Origin: Oscillatoria sp. SIO1A7
GTDB lineage: Bacteria > Cyanobacteriota > Cyanobacteriia > Cyanobacteriales > Laspinemataceae
Reading direction: 5' to 3'
Assembly: GCA_010672965.1 (NCBI GenBank)
Contig: JAAHFN010000009.1
Span: 194,682-258,681 of the forward strand
Length of the DNA stretch: 64,000 nt
In this document: one piece after another, positions 17,610 to 25,976 of the stretch
Layout of the letters: each line of letters begins with the position of its first letter
Numbering within the stretch: the first letter of the stretch is position 1
The notes under the pieces: generated by a model
What the model saw: the letters and a program-made list of their open reading frames with translations, nothing else
Told to the model about the DNA's origin: nothing
The model's database searches: none
Made by a program: the position numbers and the translations under genes

Positions 17610-17947
17610 AGGACTTACGCAAACAGGACTTACGCAACGACAAAGAGCGATTCTCCTTGCGGAGACGCTTCGCGAACGGGGCGTTCGCGAAGCGTCTCCG
17701 TAAGGAGAATCGCTCTTGGGATTGCCCCTACAAACAACCAAATATGGATTAGGACTTACGCAACGGCACTACGGGGAGGGGCGTTCGCGAAGCGTCTCCG
17801 TAAGGAGAATCGCTCTTGGGATTGCCCCTACAAACAACCAAATATGGATGTTTTGCGTAAGTCCTGGCAAATTGTAGAAATGCGCCCTAAGTGTAGGGGT
17901 CAACGGCCGTTGACCCCTACCAGATATAGAGGTAGTGCGTAAGTCCT
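17610..17947. mobile_element. Nested AGGACTTACGCA MITEs with separate target duplications
   Basis: The outer element runs 17610-17947 and is flanked by TTCAT (17604-17608 and 17949-17953). The inner element, 17625-17865, sits just inside the outer left end and is flanked by GCAAA (17619-17623 and 17867-17871). In both, one extra base separates the TIR from the duplication. A third left end at 17751 begins an internal tandem duplication sharing ATTGCCCCTACAAACAACCA. Confidence 0.88.
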
Positions 17948-18155
17948 GTTCATACTATTTCCCGACCGCTTTCGGAAGCTGGAAAGTCCTACGGGAACTC
18001 TGGATTCGGGTTTCAATTGGGAACGATCCCGGTTGTCACCGTTTTTGGCGAAACCCCTCAGAGTCAACACCCTACCTCTTGTCTCCCAGTCCCCCGTTTA
18101 CCTCGGTCCCCTTGTCTCGCTTCCCCCAACTCGAAACTCAAATCGGCAACAGTGT

Positions 18156-18247
18156 AGGACTTACGCAACGGCACTACGGGGAGGGGCAACCACGCTCGGG
18201 AAAAGCCCCTACAATCCGCCAAATCAAGGATCTTTTGCGTAAGTCCT
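18156..18247. mobile_element. MITE, AGGACTTACGCA family
   Basis: Left end 18156-18167, right end TGCGTAAGTCCT at 18236-18247, 92 bp. The start of its interior (ACGGCACTACGGGGAGGGGC) matches the sequence at 17764-17781. No target duplication is recognisable. Confidence 0.75.
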
Positions 18248-18390
18248 GTTGTGCTTACTCCTTCCCCATCTCCTGTGCCCCCCGCTCCCCCCTTTGGGGT
18301 ATGCGGAATCTAGCGATCGCGTCTTGGTTTTAACATCTAGAATAGCGATCGAACGCAAACGTCATCAAGAAAGGAAAGGTTGGGGGGAAA

Positions 18391-19971
18391 GTGAGTTCGC
18401 CTAGAAGTTGGATTTGCGACGGGGTGCCTAAGGATGGGAAGGAATATCCAAATTCTTCCGGTCCTCACGCACCACAGGAAAATTACGGTCCAGACTGCGT
18501 AATCTGTGGCTTGCCGAAGGAGGCAATGCAGCCAGGTAAAACTAAGGTCTCTGGGAACGATGTCGGCAAACCGCCTCTGGTGCCGATTGCGGTTGCGATC
18601 GCCCTGATGCTCCTCGTCGGCGGTGGGGGTTGGTGGTATGTAAGCCAGCAAAATAAGAATGAAACAGATGGCAATTCCACTGTAGGAATATCGGTCAATC
18701 CTCTGGCGATAGTTAGCGATACTGCAGTTAATGCGAGGCTGATTAGTCAGGGGGAGAAAATTTTGCTGACCGGAGGCCGCAACTTTCAGGAAAAAACTGC
18801 GGCAGCGGCGCTTTTTGCCCAAGGGGATTGGAATGGAGCGATTCGAGAATATCAGCTAGCAGCGAACCGCGACCCGAACGACCCGGAGGCAAAAATTTAT
18901 CTCAACAATGCTAAGGCTAAAGAATCTGGCAATCCGGTGGGAATGGCGGTGGTAGCGCCGATTACTCCAAGAGTCAACGAAGCTAAAGAAGTTCTACGGG
19001 GGGTGGCTCAATATCAAGAGGAGTATAACCGCCAATTGCCCAATCGCTTATTAGAAGTAGTGGTGGTTAATGAAGAGCAAGCAAGTATTGCCGATTCTCT
19101 GGCGCAAGATATTATTAATGCTCCCCTAAATGTGCTGGGGGTGCTGGGACATGGAGTTAGCAACGATAGCCGTCAGGCTATGAGAAGCTACGAACAAAAT
19201 AACTTGGCGGTATTGTCGCCTCTGAATACTGCGATCGCTAACTCTAATGTGAAAACAATTTCTATCGACAAAACCAAAGTCTTGTTGAGGAGCTATCAGC
19301 AACAAGTGGGAGAAACTCTAGCGAATTACGCCGCGCAAACTTATTCTCCCGCTGCAGCGGCGGTTTTTTACAATTCCGATATTGGCTACAGCCAAGAGAT
19401 GAAAGATGAGTTTGCTAAAGCTCTGTCCCAAAAGGGGGGAAAAATAGTTAAGGAAATTGACGTTACTGTTTCTGGCTTTGAAGCAGCATCGGCTATTCGA
19501 GAAGCTCGCCAAGCGGGAGCCAATGTCGCTTATTTGGCTTTAACTCGCAATAAGGTAGATATCGCGATCGCTCTGGCCAAAGCCAATAATAATCAATTAA
19601 AACTTCTCGGTGCGGACGAACTCTACAATCCGACAATTTTAGTTAAAGGAGGTGAGGACATTGACGGATTGGTTTTGGCCGTACCTTGGCGATGGAGAAA
19701 AGACGATCCTTTTGCTCGCGATGCCACCGATCTCTGGCAAGGACGAGTAAGCTGGCGCACTGCAACTACTTATGATGCTACTCAGGCATTGGTTGATGCG
19801 ATTTCCCAGCACCCGGGCGATCGCGCGGCGATTTCCCAAGCCCTCAACCAAGGCATTACCCTTAAGAAAACAGCTACGGAATTTAATATTTTTAACGATA
19901 TTCCTTTAGTCAAGGCCGTGTCGGGAACGGCAGGTCCGTCTGGTTCCAAACATCAATTCGATGCAATTTGA
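18391..19971 (+). CDS. Membrane-anchored ABC-type ligand-binding (receptor) protein with N-terminal Cys/His motif
   Basis: 526 residues. Residues 1-46 carry C9, H26, C36 and C39 (CVICG), a possible small zinc site on the cytoplasmic side. One transmembrane helix spans about 62-83. A TPR-like segment (ALFAQGDWNGAIREYQLAANRDPNDPEAKIYL) follows. The rest is a type I periplasmic-binding domain as in amino-acid receptors: VGMAVVAPITP, LNVLGVLGHGVSNDSRQAM, AAAAVFYNSDIGYSQEMKDEF. A tethered sensor rather than a transporter subunit is likely, since no permease or ATPase is nearby. GTG start. Followed by the vWA gene. Confidence 0.78.
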   Translation: MSSPRSWICDGVPKDGKEYPNSSGPHAPQENYGPDCVICGLPKEAMQPGKTKVSGNDVGKPPLVPIAVAIALMLLVGGGGWWYVSQQNKNETDGNSTVGISVNPLAIVSDTAVNARLISQGEKILLTGGRNFQEKTAAAALFAQGDWNGAIREYQLAANRDPNDPEAKIYLNNAKAKESGNPVGMAVVAPITPRVNEAKEVLRGVAQYQEEYNRQLPNRLLEVVVVNEEQASIADSLAQDIINAPLNVLGVLGHGVSNDSRQAMRSYEQNNLAVLSPLNTAIANSNVKTISIDKTKVLLRSYQQQVGETLANYAAQTYSPAAAAVFYNSDIGYSQEMKDEFAKALSQKGGKIVKEIDVTVSGFEAASAIREARQAGANVAYLALTRNKVDIAIALAKANNNQLKLLGADELYNPTILVKGGEDIDGLVLAVPWRWRKDDPFARDATDLWQGRVSWRTATTYDATQALVDAISQHPGDRAAISQALNQGITLKKTATEFNIFNDIPLVKAVSGTAGPSGSKHQFDAI

Positions 19972-20155
19972 AAATTGGGCATGGGGCGCCACACCTGCCC
20001 ATTGGGCATTGGGCATTGGGACGCGAAGAGGTCAAAAGTCAAAGGTGAAGGGTAAAGAAAAAACTATTCACTATTCACTATGCCCAATACTCCCATTCCC
20101 CATGCCCCCATTCCCCCATGCCCAATGCCCCATGCCCCATGCCCAATTAAAAATT
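19972..20155. repeat. Inverted GGGCATT heptamer block
   Basis: GGGCATTGGGCATTGGG on the left and CCCCATGCCCCATGCCC on the right flank an AGTCAAAGGTGAAGGG core. It lies between the receptor and vWA genes and is often read as an artificial N-terminal extension of the latter. Confidence 0.8.
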
Positions 20156-21028
20156 ATGCTTTCTCGTCGCCCATTGTGGCTTTATCCCCTATTTCAAATT
20201 CCCTCAATTCTGATGGCGCTGTGCTTGTTATTCGCCGCCTTATTCTTATTATTGGGTTTGGGGCGACCCCAAGTGGCTGTGGCGATCGCCATTGATTTCA
20301 GCAGCAGCACCTCTGGCACCGTCAGAAATCAAGAAATCCAAGCCGTCAGCTCTTATCTGGGGGCAAATAAAGCTCTAGAAGAACAAAATCAAATTCGCGT
20401 TTTTGGCTTTGCTAGCCAAGTGCAAGCTTTAACGAATTCTTTTACGGCGGATAGCCAGCAAGTAGAAGGAGAGTTGAAGCAGTCGTTGCAAGCGCCGAAT
20501 CTAGAACAACAGCTCGGCGGCGGCACTAATCTGAATTTGGCGATTCAGGAGGGAACCGCCGCCCTGAGCGGTATCGAGGAAAAGCGCTGTCGGGAATTGC
20601 TGGTGGTTACTGACGGTATCGCCGATGTCAATAAAAGCTCAATCGAAGAGGCGATCGCTCGCAAAGTAAAAATTAACGCTGTGGTTTTAGGCGGTAAAGA
20701 TTCTCGGGACTTGCGCCGCGCCACCGACCGCACCAACGGCATCTATCTATCCGACGAAGCCAGCAATCTAGAAGCCTTGTTCGTCGATACATTTTTTACT
20801 CGCTTTAATAGTAATAGACGATGGTTGATTTTCTGGCTCGGCGCTGCCTTCATCTTTTTTATGTGGATGCTAACTTTGCCGTTCGATCGCTGGCTCTTTC
20901 AAGGTTTAATCGGATTAGATATAACTCTGGCAGGGCAACTCGCTCTAGGCAATGCTTTATTCTGGACTGTACTAACGGCGATCGTTGTTTGGCAATTATT
21001 TGGCTTGCCATTTGCAGGGATGTGTTAA
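20156..21028 (+). CDS. vWA domain membrane protein
   Basis: 290 residues from the ATG at 20156. A frame open 195 bases further upstream is made only of GGGCATT-type repeats and is rejected. One transmembrane helix (about 15-36), then a von Willebrand A domain with the MIDAS residues D47-F-S-S-S51, Thr in GGGTNLNLAI and Asp in VVTDGIADVN. Two further hydrophobic helices form the C-terminus. The metal site is complete, so it should bind a protein ligand in a cation-dependent way. It lies between a ligand-binding receptor and a tubulin-like protein; no MoxR ATPase is present. Confidence 0.82.
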   Translation: MLSRRPLWLYPLFQIPSILMALCLLFAALFLLLGLGRPQVAVAIAIDFSSSTSGTVRNQEIQAVSSYLGANKALEEQNQIRVFGFASQVQALTNSFTADSQQVEGELKQSLQAPNLEQQLGGGTNLNLAIQEGTAALSGIEEKRCRELLVVTDGIADVNKSSIEEAIARKVKINAVVLGGKDSRDLRRATDRTNGIYLSDEASNLEALFVDTFFTRFNSNRRWLIFWLGAAFIFFMWMLTLPFDRWLFQGLIGLDITLAGQLALGNALFWTVLTAIVVWQLFGLPFAGMC

Positions 21029-21029
21029 T

Positions 21030-21100
21030 TTTTGGGCATTGGGCATTGGGCATTGGGCATTGGGCATAGCGCATGGGGCATTGGGCATTGGGCATAGATT
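21030..21100. repeat. GGGCATT heptamer run
   Basis: About eight GGGCATT units with interruptions, between the vWA gene and the four-helix-bundle gene. Confidence 0.85.
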
Positions 21101-21148
21101 ATTGTAGCCAGTTGGTTAATTGCAGTTTAGTATTTAGGAGTTCGGGGT

Positions 21149-21520
21149 GTGAGTGCAGCGAGACCAGACTTTGAGAATTTGGATGTTTATAAATTAGCAG
21201 AAAATTTGGCAAATGAAATTTTGTATCTTGTTAAAGAGTGGGATTATTTTACCAAGGATACAATCGGCAAACAATTGGTCAGGTCAGCCGATAGTATCTG
21301 CGTTAATATTGCCGAAGGTAGAGGTAGGTATAACGATGCAGACAATAAGCGCTTTGTCAAAATAGCCAGAGGCTCTTTATATGAAACAATCAGTTGGTTG
21401 AGACTAGCGTATAGGAGACAGCTAATAACCAGCGAACAAGTAGCTCGGTTCAAGCCTATCGTTGACGAATTAACTCCAAAACTCAGCGCTTATCTAAAAA
21501 GCATAGGCCACAGAAAATAG
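21149..21520 (+). CDS. Four-helix-bundle protein (23S rRNA intervening-sequence type)
   Basis: 123 residues: FENLDVYKLAENLANEILYLV, GKQLVRSADSICVNIAEGRGR, FVKIARGSLYETISWLRLA. These are the signatures of the S23/Avd four-helix-bundle family, found in rRNA intervening sequences, beside diversity-generating retroelements and as free-standing genes. No reverse transcriptase or template repeat is nearby. The GTG start has AGGAGTTCGGGGT in front. It interrupts the vWA/tubulin-like gene order and is edged by heptamer repeats on both sides, so it may be a later insertion. Confidence 0.85.
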   Translation: MSAARPDFENLDVYKLAENLANEILYLVKEWDYFTKDTIGKQLVRSADSICVNIAEGRGRYNDADNKRFVKIARGSLYETISWLRLAYRRQLITSEQVARFKPIVDELTPKLSAYLKSIGHRK

Positions 21521-21707
21521 GTATAGGGCATGGGCATGGGGCCTGGGGCATGGAGGAAAGTTAATAGTGAAGAGTGAATAGTGAATAATTAGCTTTCTTA
21601 ACTTTTCACTATTCACTCTTAACTTTTAACTCTAAGATCCACCCAATGCCCAATGCCCAATGCCCAATGCCCAATGCCCAATGCCCAATTATAAGGATAT
21701 AAAATAA
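21521..21707. repeat. Inverted heptamer repeats before the tubulin-like gene
   Basis: GGGCATG/GGGCATGG and AGTGAAGAGTGAATAG on the left, TTCACTATTCACT and (CCCAATG)n on the right. The block ends 17 bp before the tubulin-like start codon. Confidence 0.85.
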
Positions 21708-24700
21708 ATGGCAATAAATGTTGAAGAAAAAACTATGGTGCCCACCGTATTGGTGGGAGTGGGCGGAACCGGCCATGAAATCTTGTCGCGGGTGCGGCGA
21801 TTGGTGGAGGAAAGCTACGGGAGTTTGAAAAAATTCCCCATCATCAGTTTTCTAATTGTCGATACGGACAAAGAATATAAGGTGACCAACCCCGGAGCTG
21901 CCGGTTCTCCATTTAAAGATGACGAGAAAATCTGGGCAAGCGTGAGCGGTCGCCAGGTTAGAGACCGGCTATCTAATATGGAAAACTATCCTTGGATTCA
22001 AAGCTGGTTTCCGCCGGAGCTGAGCCGAAACTTGAATGCGATTGAAGCCGGGGCGGGTCAGATTCGCGGTTACGGGCGATTCGCTTATTTCTGTAACTAC
22101 CACAATATCCAAAATGCTTTTAACCGAGCGGCGGATAAGGTGAAAGGCCAGGAAAACTATATGCTGGATAACTACGATATTAAAGTAGCGGCCGGCGGCC
22201 TAAACTTGTTTGTGGTCGGTTCTTTGTCGGGAGGCACCGGCAGCGGGATGCTAATCGATATCGGCTATTGCGCTCGCCATTGGCTGACAGGACAAGCGAG
22301 TCCTTTGATAACGGCGATCGCTCCTATGCCAGAGGCGTTTTCGGGAATTAATGTTGGCGATCGCGTCCTGGCCAACGGCTACGCGGCTATGATGGAGCTA
22401 AGCTATTTCTCTGACTACCGCACGGAATATGTCGGCCAATACAGCAGCAGCTTAGTAGATGAAGTCCGCAGCAAATTGCCGCCCTTTGACTTCACCTATC
22501 TAGTTGGCACCAAAAACGGCGAAAGCGAGTTTAGTCTCGACCAAATTCGGGAACTGATTGCCCAAAATATCTTTTTAGATTTAACCTCTGACTTTGCGCC
22601 GCACAAGCGCTCGATTCGCGACAACATTAAAGGAGCTTGGGCGCAAGCAGACCCGGGGGGGCGCAGCTATCCGAAAAACTTTATGAGCTTCGGGCTTTCC
22701 AGTATAGAAATTCCCATTGCCCAGATTCGCACTGCTTTAAACAATCGTCTGGCAGCGGATTTTCTGGCTTGGTGGCTGAACGAATCGGCGTTATTGCCGC
22801 CGAATGTATTCGAGCTAGTGCAAAACGATCTTCTCAAGCGGATGCGGCTGAGCGATCGCGAATTGATCGAGGGCTTGACTTCCGCCGGGGATAAGTCCTA
22901 TATCGCCACAATTTCCGCTTGGGTCAATAGCATCCGCCATGAAATCGCTACGGACAATTTGCTGCAATCCACCCAGCAAGGGGTTTTGGGAGTCGCCGGC
23001 TCCGAGAAAGGCAAGATTCTCCAATTTGTAGATAGCTACTTAGCGCCGAAAGTCGAGGAATATTCGAGCAGCCACCTGCGGGAGCTAAGCCCAGACGAGC
23101 GATTGCATGGAGATTTTTTGCAGAAAATGTATGACAATCGCAATCGAATCGTGCGCGAAGGGCGAAAGGCTCTAGAAGAGGAGTTTTATCGCTCGATAGA
23201 AGATCGAACTCGGGGGCCGAAGTTTGCCGATGCTTTTATTAGCAATTTGCGGCAGATTTTCGAGAATGCAGCGGAGAAGTTTCGCCGGGAAGCGGAGAAG
23301 GTCTGGCAGCCGAATGAGGAAAAACGGCGCAAGGAATATGAAGAAGCGCTGCAAGATATTTCTCATTTTAAGGATAAGTTTGGTCTGACCAAGCAGGCGA
23401 AGATGGAAGAATATGCCGAAAAAGCGCTGGCTGGATTGGAAGGAAGCGCGATCGCTACCATTCAGCGCAAAGCTCGGTTTCTGGGATTGGATGTAATCCA
23501 GCGCCTGCAAGAACATTTAGACGAACTGGAGCGGCGCTTTACTCGCTTGACTCTGAAATTGCGGCAATGGCAAGATAATTTCCAACAACAAGCGGACGCC
23601 CAAGCGGATAGTGCCGATGCTTTGCTCGTTAATGGGATTAAACTATACGAGCGCCAAGGACTCAACGACCTCTATTACGACTTAATCGAGCAATTCGCTG
23701 GAGCGAGCGAGGGCAATAAGAGCCTTTACGATTCTGGCTTAGACGGGATTTGCAGCACTTTGTCCGACGAGGTTTTAGCCGAGGCCAGTCCTTTGTGGAA
23801 GCAAAACCGGGCGGCGGACGAGGTGATGCGGCTGTTCGATTTGCCGCAGTTGGCCGAAGTGCAGGATGAAGATTTTCAGGAAATAGTTGCTAATAAAACG
23901 CGGCGGTTTATTGATGAAGCGCCCAATACCAGTCGCTTGAAACGGGAGCTGGCGGCCTGCGATCGCGTTTTCAAACTTTTCAACAATGACGAAGGCGAAA
24001 TCCGCAGTCAAGTCGGCATCGCTTACAGCAAATCCAAACCGCTGATTTTGCTTTCCGATGCGGTGATGAAAGGACGAGATGCTGGCTTTACTCCGGCCAC
24101 CAATACTAAGGTTGCTGTAGTTGGCGGTCGCAATGCTACGGATCCGGCGGCGATGAAATTGTTGCCTTTGTTAGAAGAACGTGTTGGCAGTCGGGATGCT
24201 ATTACTCCTCTAGGTCAGGCGGAGCGGCACCGGATTGTTTTCGTGCAAGAAACTGGCGGTTTTTCCCTGCGTTCTATTGATGGGATGCGGGAGCTGCGGC
24301 AATCCTATCAAGACTGGAAAGGGCAAACTATTGAGGCCAAGCGATCGCAACTGCGCGGAGAAAGCAAAGACCCGCCGATTCCCGTTCACATTCAGAAAGA
24401 ACCGCCATTTTGGGATATTTTTCCCGAAAACCCAGAAATTTATAAGCTAGTGGTGCAAGGGCGAGCCTTGGAAGTTTTGCGGGTGGATGAAAATCGGCGC
24501 ACCAAGGAAAGCGTGATTCGCTATACTCGACCAACGGCGATCGGTCGCGAGGATGTGGATATTGCCTCAAGCTGGGAGGAAGCGGTGCAAGTCTTGGAGG
24601 TAAAGGCTTGCCGGGACGATCGCGAAGAAATTCAGCGCCAAGTTACGGCGAAACTGGATGCAGCAGAAACTAACTCGCAGAAACAGCAGCTCTACAATCG

Positions 24701-25028
24701 CTTTATGGGTTATCTGGCAGAACGCCAGAACGAGTTAGAAAAAGAAGGGGGCAAAGATAGTCTGATTTATAAGCGCGAGGCGAAGATAGTTCGGGATATT
24801 ATTGAAGCCTATAAGTTGCAAGGAACTGGGGAAGTAACTCCCGTTGAGGAAGCTGAACCGGCGATCGATCCTTCTCGGGCACCGACTCAGGTTGCCAAGC
24901 CGCCCCTGGAACCAGTAGATAGCCCGTCCCCTGCAGCCCATGTTTTTTGCACGAACTGCGGCACGAAGAATCCAGCTAATTCTAATTTCTGCTACAAATG
25001 CGGAACTAAATTGAATAAGCTGAGTTAA
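21708..25028 (+). CDS. Tubulin-like GTPase-fold protein (Tubulin_2) with C-terminal zinc ribbon
   Basis: 1106 residues. An N-terminal nucleotide-binding motif GVGGTGHE (17-24) and the tubulin/FtsZ signature-like loop GGTGSG (175-180, SLSGGTGSGMLIDI) place it in the Tubulin_2 family (PF13809). A long central helical region, probably coiled coil, covers about 430-620 (KFRREAEKVWQPNEEKRRKEYEE). The extreme C-terminus is a zinc ribbon: C1081, C1084, C1095, C1098. AAGGAT precedes the ATG. The family is large and much longer than FtsZ, and its biological role is not established to my knowledge. It follows a receptor-like and a vWA membrane protein, so a membrane-linked assembly is plausible. Confidence 0.82.
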   Translation: MAINVEEKTMVPTVLVGVGGTGHEILSRVRRLVEESYGSLKKFPIISFLIVDTDKEYKVTNPGAAGSPFKDDEKIWASVSGRQVRDRLSNMENYPWIQSWFPPELSRNLNAIEAGAGQIRGYGRFAYFCNYHNIQNAFNRAADKVKGQENYMLDNYDIKVAAGGLNLFVVGSLSGGTGSGMLIDIGYCARHWLTGQASPLITAIAPMPEAFSGINVGDRVLANGYAAMMELSYFSDYRTEYVGQYSSSLVDEVRSKLPPFDFTYLVGTKNGESEFSLDQIRELIAQNIFLDLTSDFAPHKRSIRDNIKGAWAQADPGGRSYPKNFMSFGLSSIEIPIAQIRTALNNRLAADFLAWWLNESALLPPNVFELVQNDLLKRMRLSDRELIEGLTSAGDKSYIATISAWVNSIRHEIATDNLLQSTQQGVLGVAGSEKGKILQFVDSYLAPKVEEYSSSHLRELSPDERLHGDFLQKMYDNRNRIVREGRKALEEEFYRSIEDRTRGPKFADAFISNLRQIFENAAEKFRREAEKVWQPNEEKRRKEYEEALQDISHFKDKFGLTKQAKMEEYAEKALAGLEGSAIATIQRKARFLGLDVIQRLQEHLDELERRFTRLTLKLRQWQDNFQQQADAQADSADALLVNGIKLYERQGLNDLYYDLIEQFAGASEGNKSLYDSGLDGICSTLSDEVLAEASPLWKQNRAADEVMRLFDLPQLAEVQDEDFQEIVANKTRRFIDEAPNTSRLKRELAACDRVFKLFNNDEGEIRSQVGIAYSKSKPLILLSDAVMKGRDAGFTPATNTKVAVVGGRNATDPAAMKLLPLLEERVGSRDAITPLGQAERHRIVFVQETGGFSLRSIDGMRELRQSYQDWKGQTIEAKRSQLRGESKDPPIPVHIQKEPPFWDIFPENPEIYKLVVQGRALEVLRVDENRRTKESVIRYTRPTAIGREDVDIASSWEEAVQVLEVKACRDDREEIQRQVTAKLDAAETNSQKQQLYNRFMGYLAERQNELEKEGGKDSLIYKREAKIVRDIIEAYKLQGTGEVTPVEEAEPAIDPSRAPTQVAKPPLEPVDSPSPAAHVFCTNCGTKNPANSNFCYKCGTKLNKLS

Positions 25029-25030
25029 AG

Positions 25031-25135
25031 GGCATTGGGCATTGGGCATTGGGCATTGGGCATTGGGCATTGGGCATTGGGATTTCCCTCTTGTCCCCTT
25101 GTCCCCTTGTCCCCCTGTCCCCTTGTCCCCTTGTC
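25031..25135. repeat. GGGCATT and CCCCTTGT tandem repeats
   Basis: Seven GGGCATT units followed by about six CCCCTTGT (period 8) units. Confidence 0.85.
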
Positions 25136-25136
25136 T

Positions 25137-25176
25137 CCCGTAGGACGGGCGTCTCGCCTGTCCTACGGGGTTTTTT
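25137..25176 (+). terminator. Intrinsic terminator formed by a GTAGGACGGGCG repeat
   Basis: CCCGTAGGACGGGCG, short TCT loop, CGCCTGTCCTACGGG, then TTTTTT. The stem is a dispersed repeat of this genome (also at 26.9, 32.8, 35.2 and 53.7 kb), here placed where it can terminate the tubulin-like gene transcript. Confidence 0.75.
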
Positions 25177-25640
25177 AATAATATGCCTTCAGTTAGAGAC
25201 TCTCAAATGTGGACGGGGGTTCGATTATCTCGCTTCGGCAATCTCAATAATTTCGGCCCTCCGAAGCGCCCTGGCTGGGACGGCATTATCGAGACTGTAT
25301 TCTTAAGACATTCGACACGCTATGCAACAATTGTTATAGTATAGTATTGTTTCTAAACATTACTATACAATCACTAGAGCCTTGGTTCTCTATGCCTATT
25401 TTTTGTTAAAGTTACTGTAAAGACAGTATAGCCCTTTTTATTGCGAAATCTTGTGAACTGGAGAAGATTCGACTGGCTTCTATACCATTTGCCCGGTAAT
25501 GCGGATAGCCTTAAAACTCGCTACAGTTTGGCTTCCTAATAAAAGGCGAATTGGGAAGGGGCAAAGACCGTATAAAGGTTATATAAAAACGTTATATATA
25601 GCGTAATTTACAATTCAACCCACTATATCCTCATCGCGAT
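25177..25640. other. AT-rich intergenic stretch without a recognised gene
   Basis: Contains the inverted repeat GTATAGTA (25338-25345)/TACTATAC (about 25359-25366). No reading frame with protein-like composition was found on either strand. Confidence 0.5.
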
Positions 25641-25711
25641 CGACAATCATGCCTCAATCTCAATAAGGGACAATTATTATCGACCTTATTGAGATTGAGG
25701 CATGATTGTTG
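25641..25711. ncRNA. Perfect 26-bp hairpin (28 with end pairs)
   Basis: 25643-25668 (begins ACAATCATGCCTCAATC) is exactly complementary to 25684-25709, with a 15-nt loop GACAATTATTATCGA. End pairs at 25641-25642 and 25710-25711 extend it. No T-run follows. Either a MITE-like remnant or a transcript forming a long double strand. The following 265 bp to the next gene hold nothing recognised. Confidence 0.55.
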
Positions 25712-25976
25712 AGATGCTGGTTTGTAAAGATTCCTTAAATGCTATTAGCAAAGCGAACTTAAAAGGGCGCTTGAAGGGCAAGCTTATTCTTAAGCGTTTC
25801 TGGATTGCAAAAAAGCGGTACGAGAGTGGCGTTGCAGGCGGCTTTCGGCAGGACCATGCGTTCTTTGGTTGTTGCTAACTTCCCTTAACAGGGAGGCTAT
25901 AGAAAGGCCGCAATTGCAGTTTTTCAGAGATGCTTAAAAAATACTTAATAAGGCCAATAGTGAGCTTGTATGAAAA

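Larger units (their letters stand above)
17263..18390. repeat. 1.1-kb repeat nest without genes
   Basis: Contains two copies of a roughly 100-bp repeat (about 17320-17476 inverted, and 17960-18075), a GTGTGGG heptamer run (17567-17600), nested MITEs at 17610-17947, a further MITE at 18156-18247 and the motif CTCCGTAAGGAGAATCGC three times. A 27-bp palindrome around CAACGGCCGTTG lies at 17893-17919. I see no coding sequence. Confidence 0.85.

Noticed and set aside
21149-21520. Diversity-generating retroelement accessory gene (avd)
   Set aside because: No reverse transcriptase, template repeat or variable-repeat target in the neighbourhood.
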